Assembly (NCBI GenBank): GCA_019245575.1
Contig: JAFARE010000001.1
Location: forward strand, 204,015-268,014
Reading direction: 5' to 3'
Origin: Candidatus Dormiibacterota bacterium
GTDB taxonomy: Bacteria > Chloroflexota > Dormibacteria > Aeolococcales > Aeolococcaceae
Length of the DNA stretch: 64,000 nt
Program-made: the position numbers and the translations under genes
In this document: positions 34,371-42,228 of the stretch, piece by piece
Position numbering within the stretch: position 1 is the stretch's first letter
Layout of the letters: each line of letters starts with the position of its first letter
The notes under the pieces: model-generated
Told to the model about the DNA's origin: nothing
The model's database searches: none
The model's input: the letters and a program-made list of their open reading frames with translations, nothing else

Positions 34371-35000
34371 ATGGCCAGAACCAGGCGTCGAAGAGGCGGC
34401 ACAGTGAGAGCCGTCAAACGCACCGTGAGGCGCGTGAGGTCGACGGCGAGTCGTCGCGCTCCCGCCGCCGGTGGCGACATCGTCAAGACCCTGGTCAGGG
34501 AGCTCGAGCGCCGGCTCTCTGCCATCGAGCGAATCGTCGCCCGCCTCGAGGGCAACGTCCGTCGTGCCGCGACGCGGACCACGGCGAAGCGCGCCACCGC
34601 CAAGCGCAGCACCGCGAAGCGGCGCACGACGGCGAGGCGCAGCACCGCCAAGCGCACCACGCGGCGCCGCACCGGCACCGCGAAGCGCGCGGCGGCCAAG
34701 CGGACGACGCGCCGCAGCACCGCGAAGCGCAGCACCGCCAAGCGGCGCACCACGGCGAAGCGGGCAGCGGCGAAGCGCCCGGCTCGTCGCACAGCGAAGC
34801 GCACCACGGCCAAGCGCACCACCGCAAAGCGGACCACAGCCAAGCGGGCGGGCGCGAAGCGCACGACCGCGAAGCGCAGCACCGCGAAGCGCGCGGGCGC
34901 AAAGCGCAGCACCGCGAAGCGCGCGGGCGCGAAGCGCGGCGGCCGCAAGGCGGCAGCGGCAGCACCGGCCTCGCCGGTTCCGGCCCCCGCGGCCGGCTGA
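34371..35000 (+). CDS. Histone H1-like Lys/Arg-repeat nucleoid-associated protein
   Basis: Short N-terminal helical/coiled-coil segment (DIVKTLVRELERRLSAIERIVARLEGNV) followed by KRTTAKR/KRSTAKR pentapeptide repeats; gagg-type SD upstream; terminator downstream. Confidence 0.8.
   Translation: MARTRRRRGGTVRAVKRTVRRVRSTASRRAPAAGGDIVKTLVRELERRLSAIERIVARLEGNVRRAATRTTAKRATAKRSTAKRRTTARRSTAKRTTRRRTGTAKRAAAKRTTRRSTAKRSTAKRRTTAKRAAAKRPARRTAKRTTAKRTTAKRTTAKRAGAKRTTAKRSTAKRAGAKRSTAKRAGAKRGGRKAAAAAPASPVPAPAAG
34566..34945 (+). repeat. About 15-nt periodic coding tandem repeat (accacggcgaagcgc-type) encoding TTAKR units
   Basis: Visible periodic repetition in DNA and protein. Confidence 0.85.
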
Positions 35001-35022
35001 CGCAACAGCCACAAGAACTGGA

Positions 35023-35049
35023 AAGGCCCCCGGAGCGTCCGGGGGCCTT
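35023..35049. terminator. Intrinsic-terminator-like hairpin after H1-like gene
   Basis: aaggcccccgga-gcg-tccgggggcctt (12-bp perfect stem) followed by ctcttt. Confidence 0.85.
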
Positions 35050-35067
35050 CTCTTTGTGCAGCGATCC

Positions 35068-36102
35068 TCAGCGGCGGCTGAGCGCGGCCCGCAGCGCATC
35101 GGCCGCACCGCGCGCCTCTGCGCCGCTCACACCGAGGTGGGTCACGCAGCGCACCTCGCGTTCGCCCATCACCGTGATGAGCACACCCGCGGCCGCGGCG
35201 CGGCGCGCCACATCCACAGCGCCGTCCTTCACCGCCAGCATCACGATGTTGGTCGGCACTGACGGACGGCGCACCTCGACATCAGGGCAGTCCTGCAGCG
35301 CCGCGACGATGACGGCCGCGTTCGCATGGTCCTCCGCCAGACGCTCCACGTTGTGCTCCAGCGCATACAGGGCGGCGGCAGCCAGCACACCCGCCTGACG
35401 CATCCCGCCACCGAGGCGCTTGCGCCATCGCCGCACCTCGCCGATGACCGCGCTGTCACCGGCGACGGCCGATCCCACGGGCGCGCCGAGACCCTTGCTG
35501 AAGCACACCGACACCGTGTCGCACGCCCGCACCAGCTCGGCCGGCGCGCACTCCAGCGCCATGGCGGCGTTGAAGAGGCGGGCGCCGTCGCAGTGCACGC
35601 GCAGGCCGCGCTCGTGAGCCACCGCGGCGCACGCATTGATGCGTTCGGCGTCGATGGCGGCACCGCCGCGGCGGTTGTGCGTGTTCTCGACGCACCACAG
35701 GCGCGACACGGGGGAGTGGATGTCGTCCCCACGCACGGCGCCCGCCAGCTGCTCCGGTGAGGGCACGCCCTCGTCGGCGTCGAGCGTGCGCAGCTGCACT
35801 CCCGCGACGACGGCGGAGCCGGCCGCTTCGTAGAACACCACGTGCGCCTGCGCGTCGGCGATCACCTCATCACCGGGCCTGGTCTGCGCGGCCACCGCGG
35901 TGAGGTTGCCCATGGTCCCGCTGGGCACGAACACGGCCGCATCCTTTCCGAGCCGCGCGGCGATCTCCGCCTCCAACCGGTTGACGGTGGGATCCTCACC
36001 CCACACGTCGTCGCCGAGCTCCGCGTCCGCCATGGCCGCGCGCATGCCCGCGTCGGGAAGGGTCAGCGTGTCACTGCGGAGATCGATGACGTTCGTGGGC
36101 AC
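35068..36102 (-). CDS. Low-specificity L-threonine aldolase / beta-eliminating lyase family
   Basis: VIDLRSDTLTLPDAGMRAAM, GDDVWGEDPTVNRLE, ENTHNRRGGAAID, CFSKGLGAPVGSAVAG (PLP Lys). Confidence 0.93.
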   Translation of the reverse strand: MPTNVIDLRSDTLTLPDAGMRAAMADAELGDDVWGEDPTVNRLEAEIAARLGKDAAVFVPSGTMGNLTAVAAQTRPGDEVIADAQAHVVFYEAAGSAVVAGVQLRTLDADEGVPSPEQLAGAVRGDDIHSPVSRLWCVENTHNRRGGAAIDAERINACAAVAHERGLRVHCDGARLFNAAMALECAPAELVRACDTVSVCFSKGLGAPVGSAVAGDSAVIGEVRRWRKRLGGGMRQAGVLAAAALYALEHNVERLAEDHANAAVIVAALQDCPDVEVRRPSVPTNIVMLAVKDGAVDVARRAAAAGVLITVMGEREVRCVTHLGVSGAEARGAADALRAALSRR

Positions 36103-38086
36103 TGGTGCTGCTCCCGGCTGGATCCAGCCCGCGAGTGTGCACCACATCGAGACGCGCACGCCGCGCTCCGGCCCGGCGCGCCTCCCCCGCCATCGCGGTG
36201 CGGTTGCGGCCAGCGCGCTTGGCGCGGTACAGCGCCGCGTCCGCGAGTGCGAGCAGCTCGCCCGCGCTGTCGGTGTCCTCGGGATACGCCGCGCCGCCGA
36301 CGCTGACCGTCAGCGGCAGCTCCGTGCCGTCCGGCAGCGTCACGCGCATAGCGCTGACGGCGGCGCGGATCTTCTCGGCAACGATGTGCGCGTCCGCCGC
36401 CGTGGTGTTCGCCATGACGACCGAGAACTCCTCGCCCCCGTATCGCGCGGCCAGGTCGGATCGCCGCACGCTCGAGAGCAGCGTCTGCGCGAATGCGGCG
36501 AGGGCCGTGTCACCAGCCTGGTGGCCGTGCGTGTCGTTGAGCGCCTTGAAGTGGTCGATGTCCAGCATCAGGATCGCGAGAGGGGCCGCAAGACGCTCCG
36601 ACAGCGCCACCTGCTGGCCCAGATAGTCGACCAGGAAACGGTGGTTGTACAGCGACGTCAGGTCGTCGATGCTCGCCTGCCGCTGCACCACCGCAAGGAA
36701 GCGGTACCGCTCCAACCCGAGCGCCACCTGCTCCGCGGTTGAGCTGACAAGGTCGACGTCGGTCTCGGCCAGCGTCCTCGTGGCGCATCCGACCGCCAGC
36801 ACGCCGTGCACGTGCTTGCCCACTCTGAGCGGGGCGACACAGAACTCGCGCAGACCGAACCTGGCTTCGTCGCTCGCGGGCAGCGCATCGACGAGCAGCG
36901 CTCCGTTGGCCGTGTACCGATGGCCGGCGCCGAGGGGCCCGTCACCGCTCAGCAGGCCGTCGAGGTCCGCGTGCGGCATGCCCTGCACAACCGTGAACGG
37001 GTCACTCATCTCGGACCCCGTGACCACGATCATCACCGCGTCGACGTCGAGGTTGGCGTGCAGCTCGGCGCACACGTTGCGCAGCGATGTCTCGAGCGGC
37101 TGCGACGCGCTCATCTGCGTCGCCACGGCGGCGCGGGCAGCGGTTGCCCGCATGGTGGCGCGCAGCCGGTTGCGCATCTCCTCGAACGTGGCGCCCAGGC
37201 GTCCCAGCTCGTCGTCGGAGCCGGTCGGCACCGGCTCGTCGAAGTCACCGCGCCCCATCGCCGCCACGGCGCGGTCCAGGCGGCGCAGCGGCTGCTGCAG
37301 GCTCGACTGCACAACCGCGACGATGATCAGCAGCGCGCCGAGGATCACCGACACCACGAGCAGCGCCGGCTGCCATCCCTGCACGAGCGCGGGCACGGAC
37401 GTCGACACGACGAGGCTGAAGCCGCCGCCGACGGGTGCGACGGCGACGGCGAGGTCACCCGAGATGGCGGGCGAGACGGCGGCGGTCTGCGAGTCGCGCA
37501 CCAGCGCCAGTCCCGCGGTGTCGGCCGTCGTGGCGATGCTCCGCCGAAGGGCTTCGAGGAAGGCCGCGGTGATGGGACGCGCGACCATTGCGCTCGCCGG
37601 CCCCTGCACCGGGGCGGATGCCACCATCCACGCACCGCCTGACGCGTCTGCGATGGTGCCCGCGCCGGTGCGCACGGCCGACTGCAGCGCGGCGAGCAGA
37701 TGCGGATCCGGCCCGGCGGACGATCCATCCTGCACAGCGACGGTCTCTCCCGCCGCGGTTGTGACGGCGAGCACGTCCTCCGCCTCGTTCACGCTCTCGT
37801 CCTGGCGGAGCTGCGCCGTGAGCGCGGCCGGCGCCGTGCCGGCTGACACGCTGCTCAACTGGCGAGCCACCCCGCCGGCGTAGGCCTGCAGCGAGCTGCG
37901 CTGCACCCCGACGAGGTTGCTGACGATGCCTGCCTTGTCCGACGCGCGCTGCAGCGCCTGTGTCGTGGTTGCGGCGCGCGCCAGCAGCAGCGGCAGCACC
38001 GCGACCATGGCGCCCGCCACCAGGATCACCGCTGCGAACTTGACGGTGAATGAGAACCGCGGCCGCCGCGGGCGAACCTGACCCAC
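36071..38086 (-). CDS. Membrane diguanylate cyclase: extracytoplasmic sensor, HAMP, GAF, GGDEF
   Basis: N-terminal TM, second TM followed by HAMP (QPLRRLDRAVAAMGRGDFDEPVP), GAF-like region, DDLTSLYNHRFL...DIDHFKALNDTHGHQAGD...YGGEEFSVV. Confidence 0.93.
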   Translation of the reverse strand: MGQVRPRRPRFSFTVKFAAVILVAGAMVAVLPLLLARAATTTQALQRASDKAGIVSNLVGVQRSSLQAYAGGVARQLSSVSAGTAPAALTAQLRQDESVNEAEDVLAVTTAAGETVAVQDGSSAGPDPHLLAALQSAVRTGAGTIADASGGAWMVASAPVQGPASAMVARPITAAFLEALRRSIATTADTAGLALVRDSQTAAVSPAISGDLAVAVAPVGGGFSLVVSTSVPALVQGWQPALLVVSVILGALLIIVAVVQSSLQQPLRRLDRAVAAMGRGDFDEPVPTGSDDELGRLGATFEEMRNRLRATMRATAARAAVATQMSASQPLETSLRNVCAELHANLDVDAVMIVVTGSEMSDPFTVVQGMPHADLDGLLSGDGPLGAGHRYTANGALLVDALPASDEARFGLREFCVAPLRVGKHVHGVLAVGCATRTLAETDVDLVSSTAEQVALGLERYRFLAVVQRQASIDDLTSLYNHRFLVDYLGQQVALSERLAAPLAILMLDIDHFKALNDTHGHQAGDTALAAFAQTLLSSVRRSDLAARYGGEEFSVVMANTTAADAHIVAEKIRAAVSAMRVTLPDGTELPLTVSVGGAAYPEDTDSAGELLALADAALYRAKRAGRNRTAMAGEARRAGARRARLDVVHTRGLDPAGSSTSAHERHRSPQ

Positions 38087-38088
38087 CC

Positions 38089-38721
38089 TCAGCGGCCACC
38101 TCGTGAACGCATCAGCGTCAGGCCGGCGGCGGCCGCGCACAGCGCCAGCGCGAGCGAGGCGGCGAGCGTGAGCCATGCCGCCAGGCCGGAACCCGCGATC
38201 GGACGCAGCAGCGAGGCGGGGCTCGCGAGACCCGGGCCGGCGGCGACAACCGGTGGCGGGAGTTGCGTCTGCGCCGGGGGCGACGGACGCGCGGTGGCCG
38301 CGGGTGCGCCTGCGTGCGGCCGCTGCGCACGGTGCGATGCGGCAAGCGACGCCGCGAGAGCCGTGACGCGCACCCGTGGCGGCGACGGCGGCTCAACCCG
38401 AGTGGCGACGCCGGTGCCGGCCGTCGACCGGGGCTGAGCGGTGAGATTCGCGGGGCCGGCGCGCTGAGCATGCACCGCTGCCCGAGACGCTTGCGCTCGC
38501 CGCGACCGCTCGCGCTCGGCGCGAATGTGGCCTGGGCGATGGTGCTCGTGGTGCGCGGCAGCGCGCTCGTCGCGCGTCTCTGCCGCCGCGTGCAGTGGGT
38601 GCGTCCCACCCACCGTCGCCGCCAGCGACGCAGCAGCGAGCAGCGGAAGCATCGCGAGGCGTGCGTGCACTGCGCTCATTCCTGTCGTGAAGCGCGGAAC
38701 CGGCCGCGTCAGACGCCGCAA
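38089..38721 (-). CDS. Hypothetical secreted/membrane-anchored protein: signal peptide, His/Arg-rich and Pro/Ala-rich linker, C-terminal TM
   Basis: N-terminal hydrophobic segment LAMLPLLAAASLAATVGG, HHEHHRPGH cluster, C-terminal GLAAWLTLAASLALALCAAAAGL + MRSRGGR. Confidence 0.6.
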   Translation of the reverse strand: MRRLTRPVPRFTTGMSAVHARLAMLPLLAAASLAATVGGTHPLHAAAETRDERAAAHHEHHRPGHIRAERERSRRAQASRAAVHAQRAGPANLTAQPRSTAGTGVATRVEPPSPPRVRVTALAASLAASHRAQRPHAGAPAATARPSPPAQTQLPPPVVAAGPGLASPASLLRPIAGSGLAAWLTLAASLALALCAAAAGLTLMRSRGGR

Positions 38722-38839
38722 CCCGGCCGGAAATCGAATGCCATCGTAGATACGCCGTCCGGGGCGGGTGTGACCGGCATGTCACAGATTCAGCCCATGT
38801 CGCCGACCTCCTCCGCGAGGCGGCGAACAGGGGATGACG

Positions 38840-38845
38840 TAGGCT
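38840..38845 (+). promoter_or_regulatory. Candidate -10 hexamer TAGGCT, 6 nt before GTG start at 38852
   Basis: taggct-tcaccc-GTG. Confidence 0.4.
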
Positions 38846-38851
38846 TCACCC

Positions 38852-39391
38852 GTGCCCGCGGTTGTCATCAGCTTCGTCGACGGCGAGGTGCTGCATGCTG
38901 AGACACCGGAGATCACATTCGACCTCGCGGTCCTCGAAGCGGAGTTCCGCAGCGTCGACCCCAATGGACAGCGCGCGCTGTTTCCGGTGAGCGCGATCCG
39001 TCAGATGCTGGTCGGCGAGCCGCGCGAGGCGCCGTCCGCGGACGTCCTCGAGGGGTGGGACCGCGCCGCGTTCCACTTCATCGACGGGCAGGTGATGCGC
39101 GCCTCGATCAGCCCTGATGCGTACCTCGGACGGCATGGGGGCGTGTGGACGATCGTCGAGGCGGACACACATGAGGTGCGCACCATCGCCGTCCCCTACA
39201 CCTCGCTCAAGGGCGTGTTCCACATCCGGCAATGGGACAGCCGGCCACTGGGAGAGCGCGCCGAGAACGGACGCCTCGACCAGCTGGCGCGCATCCTCGC
39301 TGAGCGCGAAGCGGGCGCGACAGGCACTGCGGCTATGCCGCAGCGCAGGGCGCTGCTGAGCCGCATGCGCCGGCCGCACGGCGGCACATAG
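38852..39391 (+). CDS. Conserved-looking hypothetical protein with internal duplication
   Basis: Two related halves: VVISFVDGEVLHAETPE... and AAFHFIDGQVMRASISP...; GTG start. Confidence 0.75.
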   Translation: MPAVVISFVDGEVLHAETPEITFDLAVLEAEFRSVDPNGQRALFPVSAIRQMLVGEPREAPSADVLEGWDRAAFHFIDGQVMRASISPDAYLGRHGGVWTIVEADTHEVRTIAVPYTSLKGVFHIRQWDSRPLGERAENGRLDQLARILAEREAGATGTAAMPQRRALLSRMRRPHGGT

Positions 39392-39469
39392 GACTGTTAC
39401 CGCTCGGCTACACCAGGTTCCCAATCCTCAACGGGCGCTCGCCCGGTGACGTGTTACCGTAACTGAGCC

Positions 39470-40510
39470 TTGCCGTCGTCCCTCGCGACGGTCGACACGG
39501 TGGCCGGCCAGGACGCGCCGCCGTCGCTGACCGAACGCTTTTTCAACCGTCGCACCCTCGCATCGCTCCTGATTGCAGCAGCGATCGTCGGCGTTGCGGT
39601 GTGGCGCGCGCCCATCAACTGGGCCGACGCGTGGAACAAGATCCGCCATGCCGACCCGCGCCTGTACATCGCCGCGCTGCTCATCTTCTATGTGTCCTTC
39701 GGCATCCGCGCCATCCGCTGGCGCGTGCTCCTGCGCAACGCGGGCGACGACCACCCGGCGCAGTCGCTGATCGCGCCCGTCATCACGTCCTTCTTCGTCA
39801 ACTGCGTCGTGCCCGCGAAGATGGGCGACGTCTATCGCGCCTACATGGCGCGCGCGCGGCTGCAGATCTCCGGATCCAAGGCCTTCGGCACGATCATCGC
39901 CGAGCGCCTGCTCGACCTGTGCGTGCTGATGGCGATGCTCATCGCGGCAGGTGCCGTGGTGTTCCACAAGAAGGCGCCGGGCGCGCTGGTGCCGTACGTC
40001 ATCGTCGGCACGCTGGTGTGCATCGCCGGTGTCGGCGTGCTGCTCACGATGCGGGCCGGACGCGGGCAGCGCGTCCTGCGGCTGCTGCCCGAGGCCATCT
40101 TCCACCGCTACGAGTCGTTCCGCCTGGGCACGGTCCACTCGTTCGGTCGCTACCCGACGCTCCTGGTGCTCACCGTCATCGTGTGGATGTGCGAGTCGGC
40201 GCGGCTCGCCTTCGTGGTGTTCGCGCTCGGGGACGGCAACCTGCTCGGCCCGTCGCAGTTCCTGCTCATCGCGCTCGTGGCGGCGCTGCTGACCACGGTT
40301 CCATTTCTTCCCGGCGGCATCGGCCTGGTCGAGGCCGGGATGGTCGGCGTGCTGATCGCCGTCGGCGGCGTCAGCCAGCAGGTGGCGATCTCCATCGCGC
40401 TGCTCGACCGCAGCATCAGCTACGGCAGCCTGGTCGTCTTCGGCTTCATCGTCTTCCTGTTCACGCACATCACCGCGCCGCGCGTACACACCGCCACCGC
40501 CCGCGGGTGA
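39470..40510 (+). CDS. Lysylphosphatidylglycerol synthase TM region/UPF0104-type flippase-like membrane protein
   Basis: Multi-TM; FGIRAIRWRVLLRNAG, ITSFFVNCVVPAKMGDVYRAYMA, TTVPFLPGGIGLVEAGMVGVL, ERLLDLCVL. Confidence 0.88.
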   Translation: MPSSLATVDTVAGQDAPPSLTERFFNRRTLASLLIAAAIVGVAVWRAPINWADAWNKIRHADPRLYIAALLIFYVSFGIRAIRWRVLLRNAGDDHPAQSLIAPVITSFFVNCVVPAKMGDVYRAYMARARLQISGSKAFGTIIAERLLDLCVLMAMLIAAGAVVFHKKAPGALVPYVIVGTLVCIAGVGVLLTMRAGRGQRVLRLLPEAIFHRYESFRLGTVHSFGRYPTLLVLTVIVWMCESARLAFVVFALGDGNLLGPSQFLLIALVAALLTTVPFLPGGIGLVEAGMVGVLIAVGGVSQQVAISIALLDRSISYGSLVVFGFIVFLFTHITAPRVHTATARG

Positions 40511-41421
40511 GGGCGCTCGTCACTGGCGGCGCCGGCTTCATCGGCTCGCACCTGGTCGACGCGCTGCTGCGCGACGGCCACGACGTCGCCGTGGTCGACG
40601 ACCTCTCGCGGGGCCGGCGCGAGCATGTTGACGCAGCAGCGCGCCTCGTCGAGCTCAGCCTTTCCGACCCCGAGCTGGATTCGGTTGTGGGTGAGCACCG
40701 TCCCGACGTGGTGTTCCACCAGGCAGCGCAGATCGACGTGCGCCGTTCCGTGGCCGACCCGGTGGCGGACGCCGAGTGCAACGTCGTGGGGACGGCCAAC
40801 CTTCTGCACGCATGCGCGGCGCACGGTGTGCGCCGCGTAGTGTTCGCGTCCAGCGGCGGCGCCATCTACGGCGACACCGACGACCTGCCCACATCCGAGG
40901 CGCATCCACTCCAGCCCCAGTCGCCCTACGGCACCAGCAAGCTCTGCGCCGAGGCGTACGGAGACACATACCAGCGCATGCGCGGCCTGGAGTTCGTGGC
41001 GCTGCGCTACGCCAACGTCTACGGCCCGCGCCAGGATCCCCACGGCGAAGCGGGCGTGGTCGCGATCTTCGCGCAGCACCTGCTCCGCGGGGAGCGGGCG
41101 GTCATCAACGGTGACGGCCGCCAGACGCGCGACTACGTGTACGTGGACGACGTGGTCGCGGCCAACCTGGCCGCGGTCTCCGCGGCCCCGGCCGGCGCGT
41201 TCAACATCGGCACGGGAGTGGAGACCGACGTCAACACCATCCACGCGCTGCTGGCGCGCATCTGCGGCGCCGAGGCGGAAGCCGAGCACGGTCCGGCGAA
41301 GCCCGGCGAGCAGCGCCGCTCCTGCCTGGACATCGCGCGGGCTCGCGCGTCGCTCGGGTGGTCGCCCGCGGTGGCCCTCGAGGAGGGCTTACGCCGTACT
41401 GCCGGCTACTTCCGGGGCTGA
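40507..41421 (+). CDS. NAD-dependent epimerase/dehydratase (UDP-glucose 4-epimerase-like)
   Basis: RALVTGGAGFIGSHLVDALL, VVFASSGGAIYG, SPYGTSKLCAEAYG (YxxxK), LRYANVYGPRQDP; GTGA overlap. Confidence 0.94.
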   Translation: MRALVTGGAGFIGSHLVDALLRDGHDVAVVDDLSRGRREHVDAAARLVELSLSDPELDSVVGEHRPDVVFHQAAQIDVRRSVADPVADAECNVVGTANLLHACAAHGVRRVVFASSGGAIYGDTDDLPTSEAHPLQPQSPYGTSKLCAEAYGDTYQRMRGLEFVALRYANVYGPRQDPHGEAGVVAIFAQHLLRGERAVINGDGRQTRDYVYVDDVVAANLAAVSAAPAGAFNIGTGVETDVNTIHALLARICGAEAEAEHGPAKPGEQRRSCLDIARARASLGWSPAVALEEGLRRTAGYFRG

Positions 41422-41826
41422 CACCATCAGGCTGGACCTGGCCTCCTCGAGGCAGCGCGCCGCGTGCTGCTGCAGCGCGTCCACGGCGGCGTGCATGCCC
41501 GTGGCTCCCGCGTAGCCGGGGCTCTGGCGCAGCCGCAGCGACCAGCTCAGCTCGTCGACGGCGACGCTGAGCAACGCGTGCGCCGCCGCCGCCGCATCGC
41601 TCAGCGCGTGCGTCTCGACCTGCTGGAGCAGCTGGCCCGCGCCGTCGAGTCGGCGCCGCAGGGCACGGTCAGGCGTCTCATCCGTCGCGGCGAGGGCCGC
41701 GTCAAGGGCGCTGCGCAGCAGCGCGTTCGAGTCGACCGGCCGCGAAGCGATGCTGCCGCCGAGCATTCGATACGCGCCGTACAGCAGCACCACGGCGACG
41801 ATGCCGGCGATCACATAGGGCAGCAT
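41389..41826 (-). CDS. Hypothetical protein with N-terminal TM, 3' end overlapping epimerase gene
   Basis: MLPYVIAGIVAVVLLYGAYRML then soluble helical domain; complete ORF in the gap to infA. Confidence 0.6.
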   Translation of the reverse strand: MLPYVIAGIVAVVLLYGAYRMLGGSIASRPVDSNALLRSALDAALAATDETPDRALRRRLDGAGQLLQQVETHALSDAAAAAHALLSVAVDELSWSLRLRQSPGYAGATGMHAAVDALQQHAARCLEEARSSLMVSAPEVAGSTA

Positions 41827-41862
41827 GCTGATGCTCAGGCCGCAGCGCCGAGCGCTCCGCGG

Positions 41863-42075
41863 CTACTTGTAGCGGAACGTGATGCGGCCCCTGCTGAGGT
41901 CGTACGGACTCAGCTCGACGCGCACCCGGTCGCCGATGAGGATGCGGATGTAGAACTTGCGCATCTTGCCGGACGTGTACGCGAGCACCTCCTGGCCGGT
42001 TTGCAGGCGCACCTTGAACATCGCATTGGGCAGCGGTTCGACGACCGTCGCGTCCATCTCGATCGTCTCCTCCTT
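41863..42075 (-). CDS. infA: Translation initiation factor IF-1 (start codon uncertain; frame remains open to ATG at 42219)
   Basis: [70 protein letters not shown]. Confidence 0.93.
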   Translation of the reverse strand, partial: KEETIEMDATVVEPLPNAMFKVRLQTGQEVLAYTSGKMRKFYIRILIGDRVRVELSPYDLSRGRITFRYK

Positions 42076-42228
42076 GACGTCGGTCGCCGTCCCGTCCGTC
42101 GCCGTGTTGGTGCGCCGGTTGGGACTGCGGCGGCGGGTTCCGCCGGGCCGGGGAGGGCGTCGGGCCAAGCTGTTCTCCAGGTTTGCGCGAGACTGCGTGC
42201 TGCCGCCCGAGGGTAGCATGGCGGCGAG

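Noticed and set aside
34566-34945. CRISPR-like periodic repeat
   Set aside because: The approximately 15-nt periodicity is in-frame and encodes TTAKR peptide repeats with no spacers.
39385-39460. tRNA-like fragment (reverse strand ggtgtagccgagcggtaacag; forward ggttcccaatcctc)
   Set aside because: Resembles a D-arm, but no matching anticodon arm, T-arm or acceptor stem could be assembled; probably coincidence or a remnant. tRNAscan-SE would settle it.
42180-42228. Cobalamin or SAM riboswitch upstream of metH
   Set aside because: Too little space between infA and metH and no B12-box-like sequence was seen.
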